From Deltaproteobacteria bacterium (GTDB lineage Bacteria; Myxococcota_A; Polyangia; Polyangiales; Houyiibacteriaceae): a stretch of 64,000 bases of DNA. The translations under genes and the position numbers were made by a program. Shown here one piece after another: positions 24,701 through 31,828 of the stretch. The notes under the pieces were generated by a model. That model worked only from the letters and a program-made list of their open reading frames with translations. It ran no database searches and was not told the origin of the DNA. Each line of letters starts with the position of its first letter. The first letter of the stretch is position 1. The DNA is taken from NCBI GenBank assembly GCA_017644045.1, contig JAEPMI010000003.1, positions 124,001 through 188,000 on the forward strand. Direction: 5' to 3'.

Positions 24701-26368
24701 AACGAGACCGATCGGCGGAACAACAACATCTTCGGCCGCACGCTCAGCCACATCACGCCGCGCACCCTGTGGTCTGCGTACGAGGGTGGTGAGAGCTGTG
24801 TCGCGGACACCGACTGTCCGTACGCCTTCGGGTCGGACCTCCTCAACGAGGGTCAGCCGGTGTTCCAGCGCTGCATCGAGCATCCGCGGAACACCCGCCT
24901 GCCCGAGCCGTGCCGTGGTGGTAACGAGTGCGTCTGCTCTTCGCTCCGCGAGGACATGAAGGACTACGTCGACGGCTTCGGCTACAACCCCGACCTCGAT
25001 GGGGACGGCATCCTCGACCACTACCCGGTCAGCTACCTGTTCTGTGGCGACGAGCGGGTGAACGACATCTCCTGGTGCTCCACCGGCGACGCCGGCGAGT
25101 CCTTCCAGGAGGCGATCGACCACTACCGACGCAGCTGGTACGAGGGCTACGCGAACAACTACTTCCGTCAGTTCCGTGGCGTTCGCACCGGTGCATCGGC
25201 CAGCTACATCGTCGACACCGCGAAGATCTACCAGCACTTCTTCTTCCGCCTCTTCTTCGAGCCGGGCTTCCAGTCCAACACGGACGGACCCCTGGGCATC
25301 AACGACCAGGTGTTCGCGTCGCAGGACGGCATGCACTGGCTGATGGAGATGGCGAACCTCCCCGACGAGGGCTCCTATGCCTTCAACGCGGACACCAACA
25401 CCTACGAACACATGGGCAACGACCTGGACATGGCCGGGTCGGACATCTCCCTGCCGACCGGCATGGGCTTCCAGATGTGGTCCGAGTTCCAGGAGGGCCA
25501 CCAGGGCTTTTTCCGGACCGAGCGCGGCGGCGTCTTCTACGACAAGTACTTCGCGCTCCTGGCCCTCGCGATTCGTGACTGGGGTCTCAACTTCACGATC
25601 GATGAGCGCTACTTCATCAACTACTACGACCTCTTCCAGGTGCCGATGACCGAGTTCTTCGGCGGCATCATCACGGACCAGCCGCGTTGGTACGCCCCGC
25701 GCTGGGTCGAGACGGAAGAGGGCGAGCGTCGCATCCAGCACATGACCTTCGAGCGCGGCCTCCTCTTCGGCGGCTGCACCGTGGACGGCGTGCCGGACCA
25801 GCCCTGTCGTGGTGAGAACGACGAGCTCTACCCCGAGCCCGCCATCGGCGGCACCTCGAACGTCATCCTGCGCAGCTGGGCGACGATCTTGGCGCTCGCT
25901 CAGTTCCCCGTCTTCTACGACTCGTCCTTCGAGCAGCGCCTGCTCATCTTCAAGCGCGGCACGGGTGCGGGCTTCGACCTGCCGGACGAGCGTCGCGACG
26001 GCACCCCGAACTGCGCCTTCGGCGACTTCGAGGTGGAGAGCGCCGGCGCCGGCTGCACCGAGACGGACCCCGAGGAGGCTGGCTACGCCACCTATCACTC
26101 GGACCGCCTGAACCAGGAGTACGTGGCCGTGAAGGTCGAGCCGCGTGACACCTTCAACCTGGAGATCGAGCAGCTCGGCTTCCAGACCCTCCGACCGCTC
26201 ATCACGATGCAGAACCGCATCCGAGAGATCGACGCCATGGCTTCGCCCAGCGCGGACGAGCTCGCCGAGCGCGCGGACCTTCGCAGCAAGCTCACCGAGG
26301 GCGAGTCCTACCTCGAGTACCTCATCGAGCTCCAGGCGGAGTACGGCATCAGCAACTACTTCTTCTGA
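21749..26368 (+). CDS. Giant metzincin-type zinc metalloprotease lipoprotein, paralog 2
   Basis: I prefer the ATG at 21749 (1539 residues): GAAGAGG lies about 6 nt upstream and the product starts with a good signal and lipobox ALGAC. The ATG at 21683 would put 22 extra residues first. HEVGHSVGLRH at residues 867-877 is a complete HExxHxxGxxH zinc site and SIMDY (Met948) the Met-turn. Blocks shared with paralog 1 include IRWVIDED-FAYRSYEL, DIRRDYNGLTGEE, DRRWYERDYMRVDW, SCQEDDP-YCFC, FNYIDQVGTGFGGV and ITPRTLWSAYEGGESC. It ends in a helix and EYGISNYFF, like the FGISSYLRF of paralog 1. Upstream spacing is 69 nt from paralog 1, and a strong terminator follows. Probably one operon of two secreted lipid-anchored proteases. 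Confidence 0.85.
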   Translation: MLTQTRFSLLKRLMVVMVAAVALGACNQRQDHVDRVQTNLVDKDIFQGEWWVLETVVDADGDATALGLNASFYIFPGGSGWTDYALDSGQSPVIGKIRWVIDEDFLFAYRSYELIDGGNDDGRDSDFRGQPIAAFEIQAHVDIRRDYNGLTGEEANVTIENTSDRRWYERDYMRVDWSHNDIQSFSFLGDHIDLTNVWRRESVPFDIQEAGSHPDFPEHYAPQFVRIGEDADYRWAHEWPEEMADTVHYMSFTTQTLISPGESCLFIGGGTCQTLSVPMRLAFLRVPPEHEFAAQTESHDQFDRFGLFRTYQRSYIRGGTRAIACESDLDCAGNGFCDLGRTDGEGGYCSGLSSDLGETDFMTFYRPQHNFFRNSLTDTACLVDWECNVEGGSVCDRAARRCTTPMAERELNPVTYHLNDGFPAHLVKAAFETMGNWNEVFMRGYRGAMGGTLPDYSAGTMSCQEDDPTAYCFCGSAEDSGGSCDTEFNPFIAPSEWEAMGVSEPFDCQIVNADGFDEPARPTSYDEYTLPGAYRWEFQGSECMFFLETNSCDWWRDDAATHCNDVVDGDTGEDVVWQQQGDIRYQFFNYIDQVGTGFGGVSEIRLDPTNGELITADANFAGVVTENVVRTAVEFFPALRCQNEDLGCAPGEEGADVRYLEGANLRDYFANLGYIERPVSIAPSGTDGTGDSDDLSRPDLPSAAPGLSDTIMDRLIDVMPRIENLHGEDARFNIFSDRMRNLAGSPIEERMMEGLGQQAIQAHFGSRATTPWDRAETVELDPNASITDDAVMNRISPFRGNQFMREMTKERTRALELGKQGACFFDMEDTFQRARYWEYWAEAFRGRPAAEASIRIQQALMRSVQHHEVGHSVGLRHNFGASFDRNNYADGYFQLAVDEGLELPVLDDYNTDGDAFIEDTGRYYADLRDARNERAARGIHNYMTGSIMDYNGDLSDISGLGRYDKAAVMWSYFNQIEAFVGDPRNETDRRNNNIFGRTLSHITPRTLWSAYEGGESCVADTDCPYAFGSDLLNEGQPVFQRCIEHPRNTRLPEPCRGGNECVCSSLREDMKDYVDGFGYNPDLDGDGILDHYPVSYLFCGDERVNDISWCSTGDAGESFQEAIDHYRRSWYEGYANNYFRQFRGVRTGASASYIVDTAKIYQHFFFRLFFEPGFQSNTDGPLGINDQVFASQDGMHWLMEMANLPDEGSYAFNADTNTYEHMGNDLDMAGSDISLPTGMGFQMWSEFQEGHQGFFRTERGGVFYDKYFALLALAIRDWGLNFTIDERYFINYYDLFQVPMTEFFGGIITDQPRWYAPRWVETEEGERRIQHMTFERGLLFGGCTVDGVPDQPCRGENDELYPEPAIGGTSNVILRSWATILALAQFPVFYDSSFEQRLLIFKRGTGAGFDLPDERRDGTPNCAFGDFEVESAGAGCTETDPEEAGYATYHSDRLNQEYVAVKVEPRDTFNLEIEQLGFQTLRPLITMQNRIREIDAMASPSADELAERADLRSKLTEGESYLEYLIELQAEYGISNYFF

Positions 26369-26400
26369 TGCGAGCGCCGCCTCGAGCGGCACCCCCGAAG

Positions 26401-26436
26401 AGCCCGGCCTCCCTCAGGGAGCCGGGCTTCTTCAAT
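26401..26436 (+). terminator. Intrinsic terminator of the metalloprotease pair
   Basis: AGCCCGG-C-CTCCC pairs with GGGAG-CCGGGCT around the loop TCA (12 base pairs, one bulged C at 26408), followed by TCTTCAATT. It starts 32 nt after the stop of paralog 2. This is the clearest Rho-independent terminator in the window. Confidence 0.8.
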
Positions 26437-26468
26437 TCCAGCGTCACCCACGCGACCCGGCTAGCCCC

Positions 26469-26707
26469 CTTGCCTCGCACAGAGTCACGGAGCCACAGAG
26501 TTCACAGAGAACGAAGAAAGGAAGAACGGCTGGACGGTCGCCGCCAACGAAGCGCGCATCGACCGCGCGGGAGGTTCCCGACGACGCCGCGCATCAGCTC
26601 CAAGCCACCCGGGCGTCGGCGAAGGCCCCACAACCACCGAAGACCCCACAACCACCTGTGTTTCCTCCGCGACCTCTGCGGCTCCGTGGCTGTGCGCGAG
26701 GCAAAGG
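26469..26707 (+). repeat. MITE-like element, copy A, with CACAGAG-rich terminal inverted repeats
   Basis: The left end reads TTGCCTCGCACAGAGTCACG followed by GAGCCACAGAG. The right end, read on the other strand, is TTTGCCTCGCGCACAGCCACG followed by GAGCCGCAGAG, so the termini are imperfect inverted repeats of about 40 bp. Each terminus is itself built of 8-9 nt words of the form (N)ACAGAG. The 239-nt element has no ORF I would trust. A second copy in opposite orientation lies at 30117-30337. Nothing else is seen between the upstream terminator and the pyruvate dehydrogenase operon except a short leader at 26708-26829 carrying GGAGAAGGAG just before the GTG start. Confidence 0.8.
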
Positions 26708-26829
26708 AATCGAGCGGGGCGGATTGAAGGACGCCGCCGTGAGTGAAGGGGTTGTAAATGGGGCCCCGCGGACAGTAACGTCGGCGGCCCCGCGGCCGAC
26801 TGGGTGCCGAGGGAGAAGGAGATTCTCGG

Positions 26830-27825
26830 GTGGCATCTGGCCGCGACGCACTCCTCGAGCACTATCGAGCGATGTATCTGATTCGCCGCTTCGAAGAAGA
26901 AGCGGCGCGCGCCTACGCGCAGGGCAAGATCGGTGGGTTCCTCCACCTCTACATCGGGCAGGAGGCCATCGCCGTCGGGGCGGCGGCGGCGCTGCGCGAG
27001 GGGGACCAGGTCTTCCAGACCTACCGTGACCACGGCATCAGCCTGGCGCTCGGCATGAGCGCCGAGAAGGGCATGGCCGAGCTCATGGGCAAGGACACCG
27101 GTTGCTCGCGTGGCATGGGCGGCTCGATGCACTTCTTCGACAAGGAGCACGGCTTCATGGGCGGCTGGGGCATCGTCGGCGGTCACGTCGCGGTCGCCGC
27201 GGGCGCCGCGTTCAAGTCGAAGTACCTGGGCGACGAGAACGTGACGCTCTGCTTCTTCGGCGAGGGCGCCACCAACATCGGTGGGTTCCATGAGGGCCTC
27301 TCGCTCGCGGGTCTCTGGAAGCTCCCGATCGTCTTCATCTGCGAGAACAACCAGTACGCGATGGGCACGCCCATGAAGCGCACCTCGGCCATCAGCGATC
27401 TGACGCTCAAGGCGCAGGGCTACGGCATGCATGGCGACCGCTTCGAGGGCTATGACGTGAAGGTCGTCCACGAGCGCGTGAAGCAGGCGGTCGACCGAGC
27501 GCGGAAGGGCGAGGGCCCGACCTTCATCGAGATCGAGACCTACCGGTTCCGCGGTCACTCCATGAGCGACCCCGCCAAGTACAGGAGCCGCGCCGAGCTC
27601 GAGGAGCGAAAGAAGAAGGACCCGCTGGTGATCACCAAGGACCAGCTGCAGCAGGCTGGCGCCACGATCGAAGACCTCGACAACATCGAGATCCAGGTCG
27701 AGGAAGCGGTGAAGGCCGCGGTGAAGGCGGCCGACGACGCCGAGCCCGCCAAGGAGTCCGTGATGTTCGACTCGGTCATGGCGACCAAGCTGGGTCCCCA
27801 GAACCGCGAGGAGGCGGCCCGATGA
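26830..27825 (+). CDS. pdhA: Pyruvate dehydrogenase E1 component, alpha subunit
   Basis: The GTG start at 26830 is preceded by AAGGAG about 9 nt upstream; the product has 331 residues. Family motifs: YRAMYLIRRFEE at the N-terminus, GFLHLYIGQEAIAVG, then TYRDHG and GMGGSMHFF. The thiamine-diphosphate/Mg motif is FFGEGATNIGGFHEGLSLAGLWKLPIVFICENN (GDG replaced by GEG, as in many E1alpha chains). The phosphorylation-loop-like YRFRGHSMSDP is also present. The protein decarboxylates pyruvate with E1beta in the cytoplasmic dehydrogenase complex. A C-terminal acidic/Ala extension (AVKAAVKAADDAEPAKES) reaches beyond the usual end. It overlaps pdhB by 4 nt. Confidence 0.95.
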   Translation: MASGRDALLEHYRAMYLIRRFEEEAARAYAQGKIGGFLHLYIGQEAIAVGAAAALREGDQVFQTYRDHGISLALGMSAEKGMAELMGKDTGCSRGMGGSMHFFDKEHGFMGGWGIVGGHVAVAAGAAFKSKYLGDENVTLCFFGEGATNIGGFHEGLSLAGLWKLPIVFICENNQYAMGTPMKRTSAISDLTLKAQGYGMHGDRFEGYDVKVVHERVKQAVDRARKGEGPTFIEIETYRFRGHSMSDPAKYRSRAELEERKKKDPLVITKDQLQQAGATIEDLDNIEIQVEEAVKAAVKAADDAEPAKESVMFDSVMATKLGPQNREEAAR

Positions 27826-28808
27826 GGGAGATCCGCTACCGCGAGGCGGTTCGCGAAGCGATTCGCGAAGAGATGGAAGCCGACGAGCGCGTCTTCCTGA
27901 TGGGCGAAGAGGTCGGCCACTACCAGGGCGCCTACAAGGTGTCCGAGGGGCTCCTCAGCCAGTTCGGCGAGAAGCGCGTGATCGACACCCCGATCGCCGA
28001 GGCAGGCTTCGCCGGCATCGGGATCGGCGCCGCGATGACCGGGCTCCGTCCGATCATCGAGTTCATGACCTGGAACTTCAGCTTCGTCGCCTTCGATCAG
28101 ATCATCAGCAACGCAGCGAAGATCCGTCAGATGAGCGGCGGCACGTTCGACGTGCCGATCGTCTTCCGTGGACCGAACGGCGCCGCCAAGCAGGTCGCCA
28201 GCCAGCACAGCCACTCGGTCGACCCCTTCTACACGAACATACCTGGCATCTTCGTCGTCATGCCGGCCACGCCTCGTGACGCGAAGGGACTCCTCAAGAC
28301 CGCCATCCGCTGTCAGGACCCGGTCATCTTCCTCGAGGGCGAGACGCTCTACAACGTGAAGGGCGAGGTCCCCGAGCTCGACGAAGAGGAGCTCATCCCC
28401 TTCGGCAAGGGGCGCATCGGTCGCGAGGGCAAGGACTGCACGATCGTGGCCTTCGGTCGCCCCTACTACGAAGCGATGCAGGCCGCCGAGAAGCTCGCCG
28501 CCGACGGCATCGAGTGCGAGATCGTCGACCCGCGGACCCTCCGTCCGCTCGACATCGAGCTACTCGTCGAGAGCGTGAAGAAGACCCATCGCTGCGTGGT
28601 GGTGCACGAGCATTGGCCCTACGGTGGTCCCGGTGCGGAGATCGTCGATCAGATCCAGCGCGAGGCCTTCGACTGGCTCGATGCCCCCATCCACCGGGTG
28701 GGCTCGCTCGACGTGCCGATGCCCTACGCCAGCAACCTCGAGAACTTCGTGCTGCCGACGGTCGAGCGCATCAGCGACGCCGTACGCCGCGTGAGCTACG
28801 CGAAGTAG
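27822..28808 (+). CDS. pdhB: Pyruvate dehydrogenase E1 component, beta subunit
   Basis: A protein of 328 residues, full length for the family. It starts REIRYREAVREAIREEMEAD and contains the conserved GEEVGHYQGAYKVSEGLL, DTPIAEAGFAGIGIGAA and NAAKIRQMSGG blocks. GPNGAAKQVASQHSHS is the site that contributes to the active centre of the alpha2beta2 E1 enzyme. The C-terminal transketolase domain has IVDPRTLRPLDIELLVESVKKTHRCVVVHE. The ATG overlaps the pdhA stop (ATGA), so the subunits are translationally coupled. The E2 gene begins 11 nt downstream. No E3 (lipoamide dehydrogenase) gene lies in the window. Confidence 0.96.
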   Translation: MREIRYREAVREAIREEMEADERVFLMGEEVGHYQGAYKVSEGLLSQFGEKRVIDTPIAEAGFAGIGIGAAMTGLRPIIEFMTWNFSFVAFDQIISNAAKIRQMSGGTFDVPIVFRGPNGAAKQVASQHSHSVDPFYTNIPGIFVVMPATPRDAKGLLKTAIRCQDPVIFLEGETLYNVKGEVPELDEEELIPFGKGRIGREGKDCTIVAFGRPYYEAMQAAEKLAADGIECEIVDPRTLRPLDIELLVESVKKTHRCVVVHEHWPYGGPGAEIVDQIQREAFDWLDAPIHRVGSLDVPMPYASNLENFVLPTVERISDAVRRVSYAK

Positions 28809-28819
28809 GAACCGAACAC

Positions 28820-30088
28820 ATGGCAAAGATCGTTGGACTACCGAAGCTCTCGCCCACGATGGAAGAGGGCACCCTCGCCAAGTGGGTCGCCAAGGAAGGC
28901 GACACCATCGACGTGGACGATCTGCTCGCCGAGGTCGAGACCGACAAGGCGACGATGGAGTTCCGCTCCTTCGACAAGGGCGTGCTGCTGAAGATCCTCG
29001 CCGAGGAAGGCGAGACCCTCGAGCCCGACACCCCCGTCGCGATCATCGGCGAGAAGGGCGAGGACATCGCCGCCCTGATCGAAGAGGCGAAGTCGGCGGG
29101 CGGCGGTGGCTCGGAGTCGAAGTCGGAGTCGAAGTCGGACTCGAAGTCGGAGTCGGAGTCGGAGTCGGAGCCGAAGTCCGAGCCCGAGCCGAAGGCCGAA
29201 ACGCAGAAGCCGAAGCGACCGTCCGGCGACCGAATCTTCGCGTCGCCGCTCGTCCGAAAGACCGCCCGCGAAGAGGACGTCGATCTCGCCGACGTCAAGG
29301 GCAGCGGTCCCCACGGTCGGATCATCAAGCGCGACCTCGACGCCTACCTCGAAGGTGGCGGCGCCAAGCGGCAGGCGCCGAGCGGCGGCTCCGGCTGGGA
29401 ACGGAAGCCGCCGGTCGTCGAGAAGGCCAGCCAGATGCGCAAGGCCATCGCGCGCCGGCTCACCGAGTCGAAGCAGACCGTCCCGCACTTCTACCTGACC
29501 ATCGACGTCGACGCTTCGGGCCTCGTTGCCACCCGCAAGGAGATGAACGCGAACCTCGTGGACGAGAAGGTCAGCTTCAACGACCTGGTCATCAAGGCTG
29601 CGGCGATGGCTCTCCGCCGCTTCCCGCGTGCCAATGCTTCGTGGGTGGACGGTGAGATCCACTGGCACCAGGTCGTGGACATCTCGGTCGCGGTGGCCGT
29701 TCAGGACGGGCTGGTGACGCCCGTGGTCCGTGACGCCGACCGCAAGGGCGTGCTCGCGATCAGCATGGAGGTCCGGGAGCTGGCGGCTCGCGCACGCGAC
29801 AAGAAGCTCAAGCCCGAGGAGATGCAGAACGGCACGTTCAGCATCTCCAACCTCGGCATGTACGGGGTCCAGGAGTTCGCCGCCGTCATCAACCCGCCCG
29901 AGGGTGCGCTCCTCGCGGTCGGTGCGCTCCGCGATGCGCCCACCGTCCGCGACGGTCAGCTCGTGGCCGGCAAGAAGATGAAGGTCACGCTCAGCTGTGA
30001 CCACCGCGTCGTCGATGGCGCGGTCGGCGCGCAGTACCTGCAGCACCTGCAACGCTTCCTCGAGACCCCGTCCACCATGCTGCTCTAG
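28820..30088 (+). CDS. pdhC: Pyruvate dehydrogenase E2, dihydrolipoamide acetyltransferase
   Basis: Start ATG 28820 with AGGA about 9 nt upstream; 422 residues. One N-terminal lipoyl domain (1-80) carries the lipoylated lysine in ETDKATMEF. An unusually simple Ser/Glu/Lys/Asp linker follows (about 98-125), encoded by a TCGGAG/TCGAAG hexanucleotide tract. The peripheral subunit-binding domain (about 137-173) has ASPLVRKTAREEDVDLADVKGSG. The C-terminal acetyltransferase domain holds the catalytic DHRVVDGAVGA. The single lipoyl domain and E1 alpha/beta type match Gram-positive or mitochondrial style complexes. The operon ends here; repeat copy B follows 28 nt later. An in-frame extension upstream to 28514 is a shadow of pdhB. 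Confidence 0.95.
   Translation: MAKIVGLPKLSPTMEEGTLAKWVAKEGDTIDVDDLLAEVETDKATMEFRSFDKGVLLKILAEEGETLEPDTPVAIIGEKGEDIAALIEEAKSAGGGGSESKSESKSDSKSESESESEPKSEPEPKAETQKPKRPSGDRIFASPLVRKTAREEDVDLADVKGSGPHGRIIKRDLDAYLEGGGAKRQAPSGGSGWERKPPVVEKASQMRKAIARRLTESKQTVPHFYLTIDVDASGLVATRKEMNANLVDEKVSFNDLVIKAAAMALRRFPRANASWVDGEIHWHQVVDISVAVAVQDGLVTPVVRDADRKGVLAISMEVRELAARARDKKLKPEEMQNGTFSISNLGMYGVQEFAAVINPPEGALLAVGALRDAPTVRDGQLVAGKKMKVTLSCDHRVVDGAVGAQYLQHLQRFLETPSTMLL
29111..29184 (+). repeat. Hexanucleotide microsatellite inside the E2 linker
   Basis: About twelve consecutive hexamers of the type TCGGAG, TCGAAG or TCGGAC encode the Ser-Glu/Lys/Asp linker. The TCGGAG word is also the main word of array 3 near 44620. 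The tract stays in frame, so length changes would only alter linker length. Confidence 0.7.
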
Positions 30089-30116
30089 CGTCGGCCATGC
30101 TTTCCGGTTCCAGCTT

Positions 30117-30337
30117 CTTGCCTCGCACAGAGTCACGAAGCCACAGAGTTCACGGAGAAACACAGGTTCGATGGAGCGGCTGTTCGGCTGCGTCCGGGGA
30201 TGTCGAAGCTGCTGACGTGGCGTCGTCGCAATGACTCCCACCACTTCGACCGGCGACCGTTCGGCGCCAGGCGGCCAGCCCTTCCCACTTCTTCCTCTGT
30301 GAACTCTGTGGCTCCGTGACTCTGTGCGAGGCAAAGG
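30117..30337 (-). repeat. MITE-like element, copy B, inverted relative to copy A
   Basis: The left end is CTTGCCTCGCACAGAGTCACG followed by AAGCCACAGAGTTCACGGAG. The right end on the other strand is TTTGCCTCGCACAGAGTCACG followed by GAGCCACAGAGTTCACAGAG, giving a nearly perfect terminal inverted repeat of about 45 bp. The inner flank AAACACAGG lies on the left here and on the right in copy A, and GAGGAAGAAG the reverse, so the copies are oppositely oriented. They share internal blocks such as GACGACGCC(A/G)CG. The 221-nt element has no credible gene. Together the two copies bracket the pyruvate dehydrogenase operon. Confidence 0.8.
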
Positions 30338-30362
30338 TGCACTGCCGCGGAGTGGGTGACGC

Positions 30363-31760
30363 TCAGCAGGCGCGGTGGGTGCGTGAGGTCGGGAAGATCT
30401 TGCCCGGGTTGAGCACCCCCCGCGGATCGAAGACCTCCTTGATCCGCTTCTGCAGCGCGATGAGCGTCTCCGACTGCTCGAGCGGCAGGTAGGGGGCCTT
30501 GAGCACACCGATGCCGTGCTCCCCGCTCAGCGTGCCGCCCATCCCGACCACCGCGCGGAAGAGCCCCTCGATCGCCGCTTCCACGCGCGGTCGCTCGTCG
30601 GGATCGTTCCACAGGAAGTTCACGTGCAGGTTCCCGTCCCCCGCGTGGCCGTAGCTCGGCATCCGTACCTGGTGCTCCGCCGATAGCGCTCGGCAGCGCT
30701 CCACCAGTTCGCCGAGGCGCGTTCGCGGGACGACCACGTCCTCGCTCAGCTTGTGGTTCGCCTGCCGCCGCATGGCGTGGCTGAGCTCGCGCCGGGCGGC
30801 CCAGAGTCGCTCGCGCTCGGCCTCGTTCTTCGCCACGAGCACGTCGACGGCACCTGCCTCGAGCATCGCCATCCCGCAGTCTTCGACCTGCGCGGGGAGT
30901 TGGTCGAGCTCCCCGTCGAGCTCCACCAGCAACATCGCCTTCGCGCCCTCGGGCACGTCGAGCCCCGCCTGCGGTCGCACGATCTCGAGCGCGAGCGAGT
31001 CGAGCATCTCGAGACACCGGGGCACCAGTCGGCGCCCGAGCACGGCGGTGATCACGCCTTCCATCGCCGCCTCGTCGGGCAGGAAGACCAGCAAGGTCGC
31101 GACGCCCTCGGGCTTCGGAGTCAGCCGCAGCGTGGCCTCGGTGACCACGGCGAGCGTGCCCTCCGAGCCCACGATCAAGCCGGCGAGGTCATAGCCGGTG
31201 ACGCCCTTCGCCGTCGGCTTTCCGACCTTCACGACGTTCCCCTCGGCGGTCACCGCTTCGAGACCCAGGACCCAGTGGCGCGTGACGCCGTACTTGAACG
31301 CTCGCGGGCCGCCGGCGTTGCACGCCAAGTTCCCGCCGATCCGGCAGCTCTCCCACGAGTTCGGGTCAGGCGGGTAGAAGAGCTCCTGCTCCTCGACCGC
31401 CCGGTGCAGGTCGCCGAGCACGACTCCCGGTTGGACCGTGACCTTCAGATCTCGCCGCTCGATCCCCAGGATCTCGTCCATCCGGTCGAAGGCCAGCACG
31501 ATCCCACCCTTCACGGGGACCGCGCCACCGACCCGTCCGGTGCCGCCGGCCCGAGGCGTCACCGGCACCCCGTGGGTGGAGCACGCCGCGAGCACGGCGG
31601 CGACCTCCTTGGTCGACGTCGCCCGCACGGCGGCGTCCGGTACCACCGGGGCCACCTCGCTCTCGTCACCGGCGAACGACTCGAGCAGGTCGCGATCCCG
31701 GATGACCGCGCCCTCACGGCAGGCGCGATCGATCGCGATCAATGCGGCGTCGAGGCTCAC
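30363..31760 (-). CDS. FAD-linked oxidase of the GlcD / D-lactate dehydrogenase type
   Basis: From the GTG at 31760 the protein has 465 residues; a GTG at 31784 is an alternative start. The FAD-binding PCMH domain occupies about 40-215, with PVTPRAGGTGRVGGAVP and IGGNLACNAGGPRAFKYG. The C-terminal FAD-oxidase domain contains YGHAGDGNLHVNF and GGTLSGEHGIGVLK, diagnostic of GlcD, D-lactate dehydrogenase and 2-hydroxyglutarate dehydrogenase proteins. It likely oxidises a D-2-hydroxy acid and passes electrons to the quinone pool or an Fe-S partner. No glcE/glcF partner is adjacent, so the physiological substrate cannot be fixed. It is divergent from the kinase-like gene. Confidence 0.9.
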   Translation of the reverse strand: MSLDAALIAIDRACREGAVIRDRDLLESFAGDESEVAPVVPDAAVRATSTKEVAAVLAACSTHGVPVTPRAGGTGRVGGAVPVKGGIVLAFDRMDEILGIERRDLKVTVQPGVVLGDLHRAVEEQELFYPPDPNSWESCRIGGNLACNAGGPRAFKYGVTRHWVLGLEAVTAEGNVVKVGKPTAKGVTGYDLAGLIVGSEGTLAVVTEATLRLTPKPEGVATLLVFLPDEAAMEGVITAVLGRRLVPRCLEMLDSLALEIVRPQAGLDVPEGAKAMLLVELDGELDQLPAQVEDCGMAMLEAGAVDVLVAKNEAERERLWAARRELSHAMRRQANHKLSEDVVVPRTRLGELVERCRALSAEHQVRMPSYGHAGDGNLHVNFLWNDPDERPRVEAAIEGLFRAVVGMGGTLSGEHGIGVLKAPYLPLEQSETLIALQKRIKEVFDPRGVLNPGKIFPTSRTHRAC

Positions 31761-31828
31761 CCCTCCACCGTTCTCCCCGGCCACCGTTCCGTCAACCCGT
31801 CGGCCATGGCGGCTGCTACAACGATCCC

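Noticed and set aside
22640-26392. A minus-strand open frame of about 1250 codons opposite the second metalloprotease gene
   Set aside because: Same reason: antisense shadow, and the sense strand has the zinc-protease motifs.
28514-28819. N-terminal extension of the E2 protein upstream of ATG 28820
   Set aside because: It is out-of-frame pdhB sequence. The lipoyl domain begins right at ATG 28820 with a ribosome-binding site.
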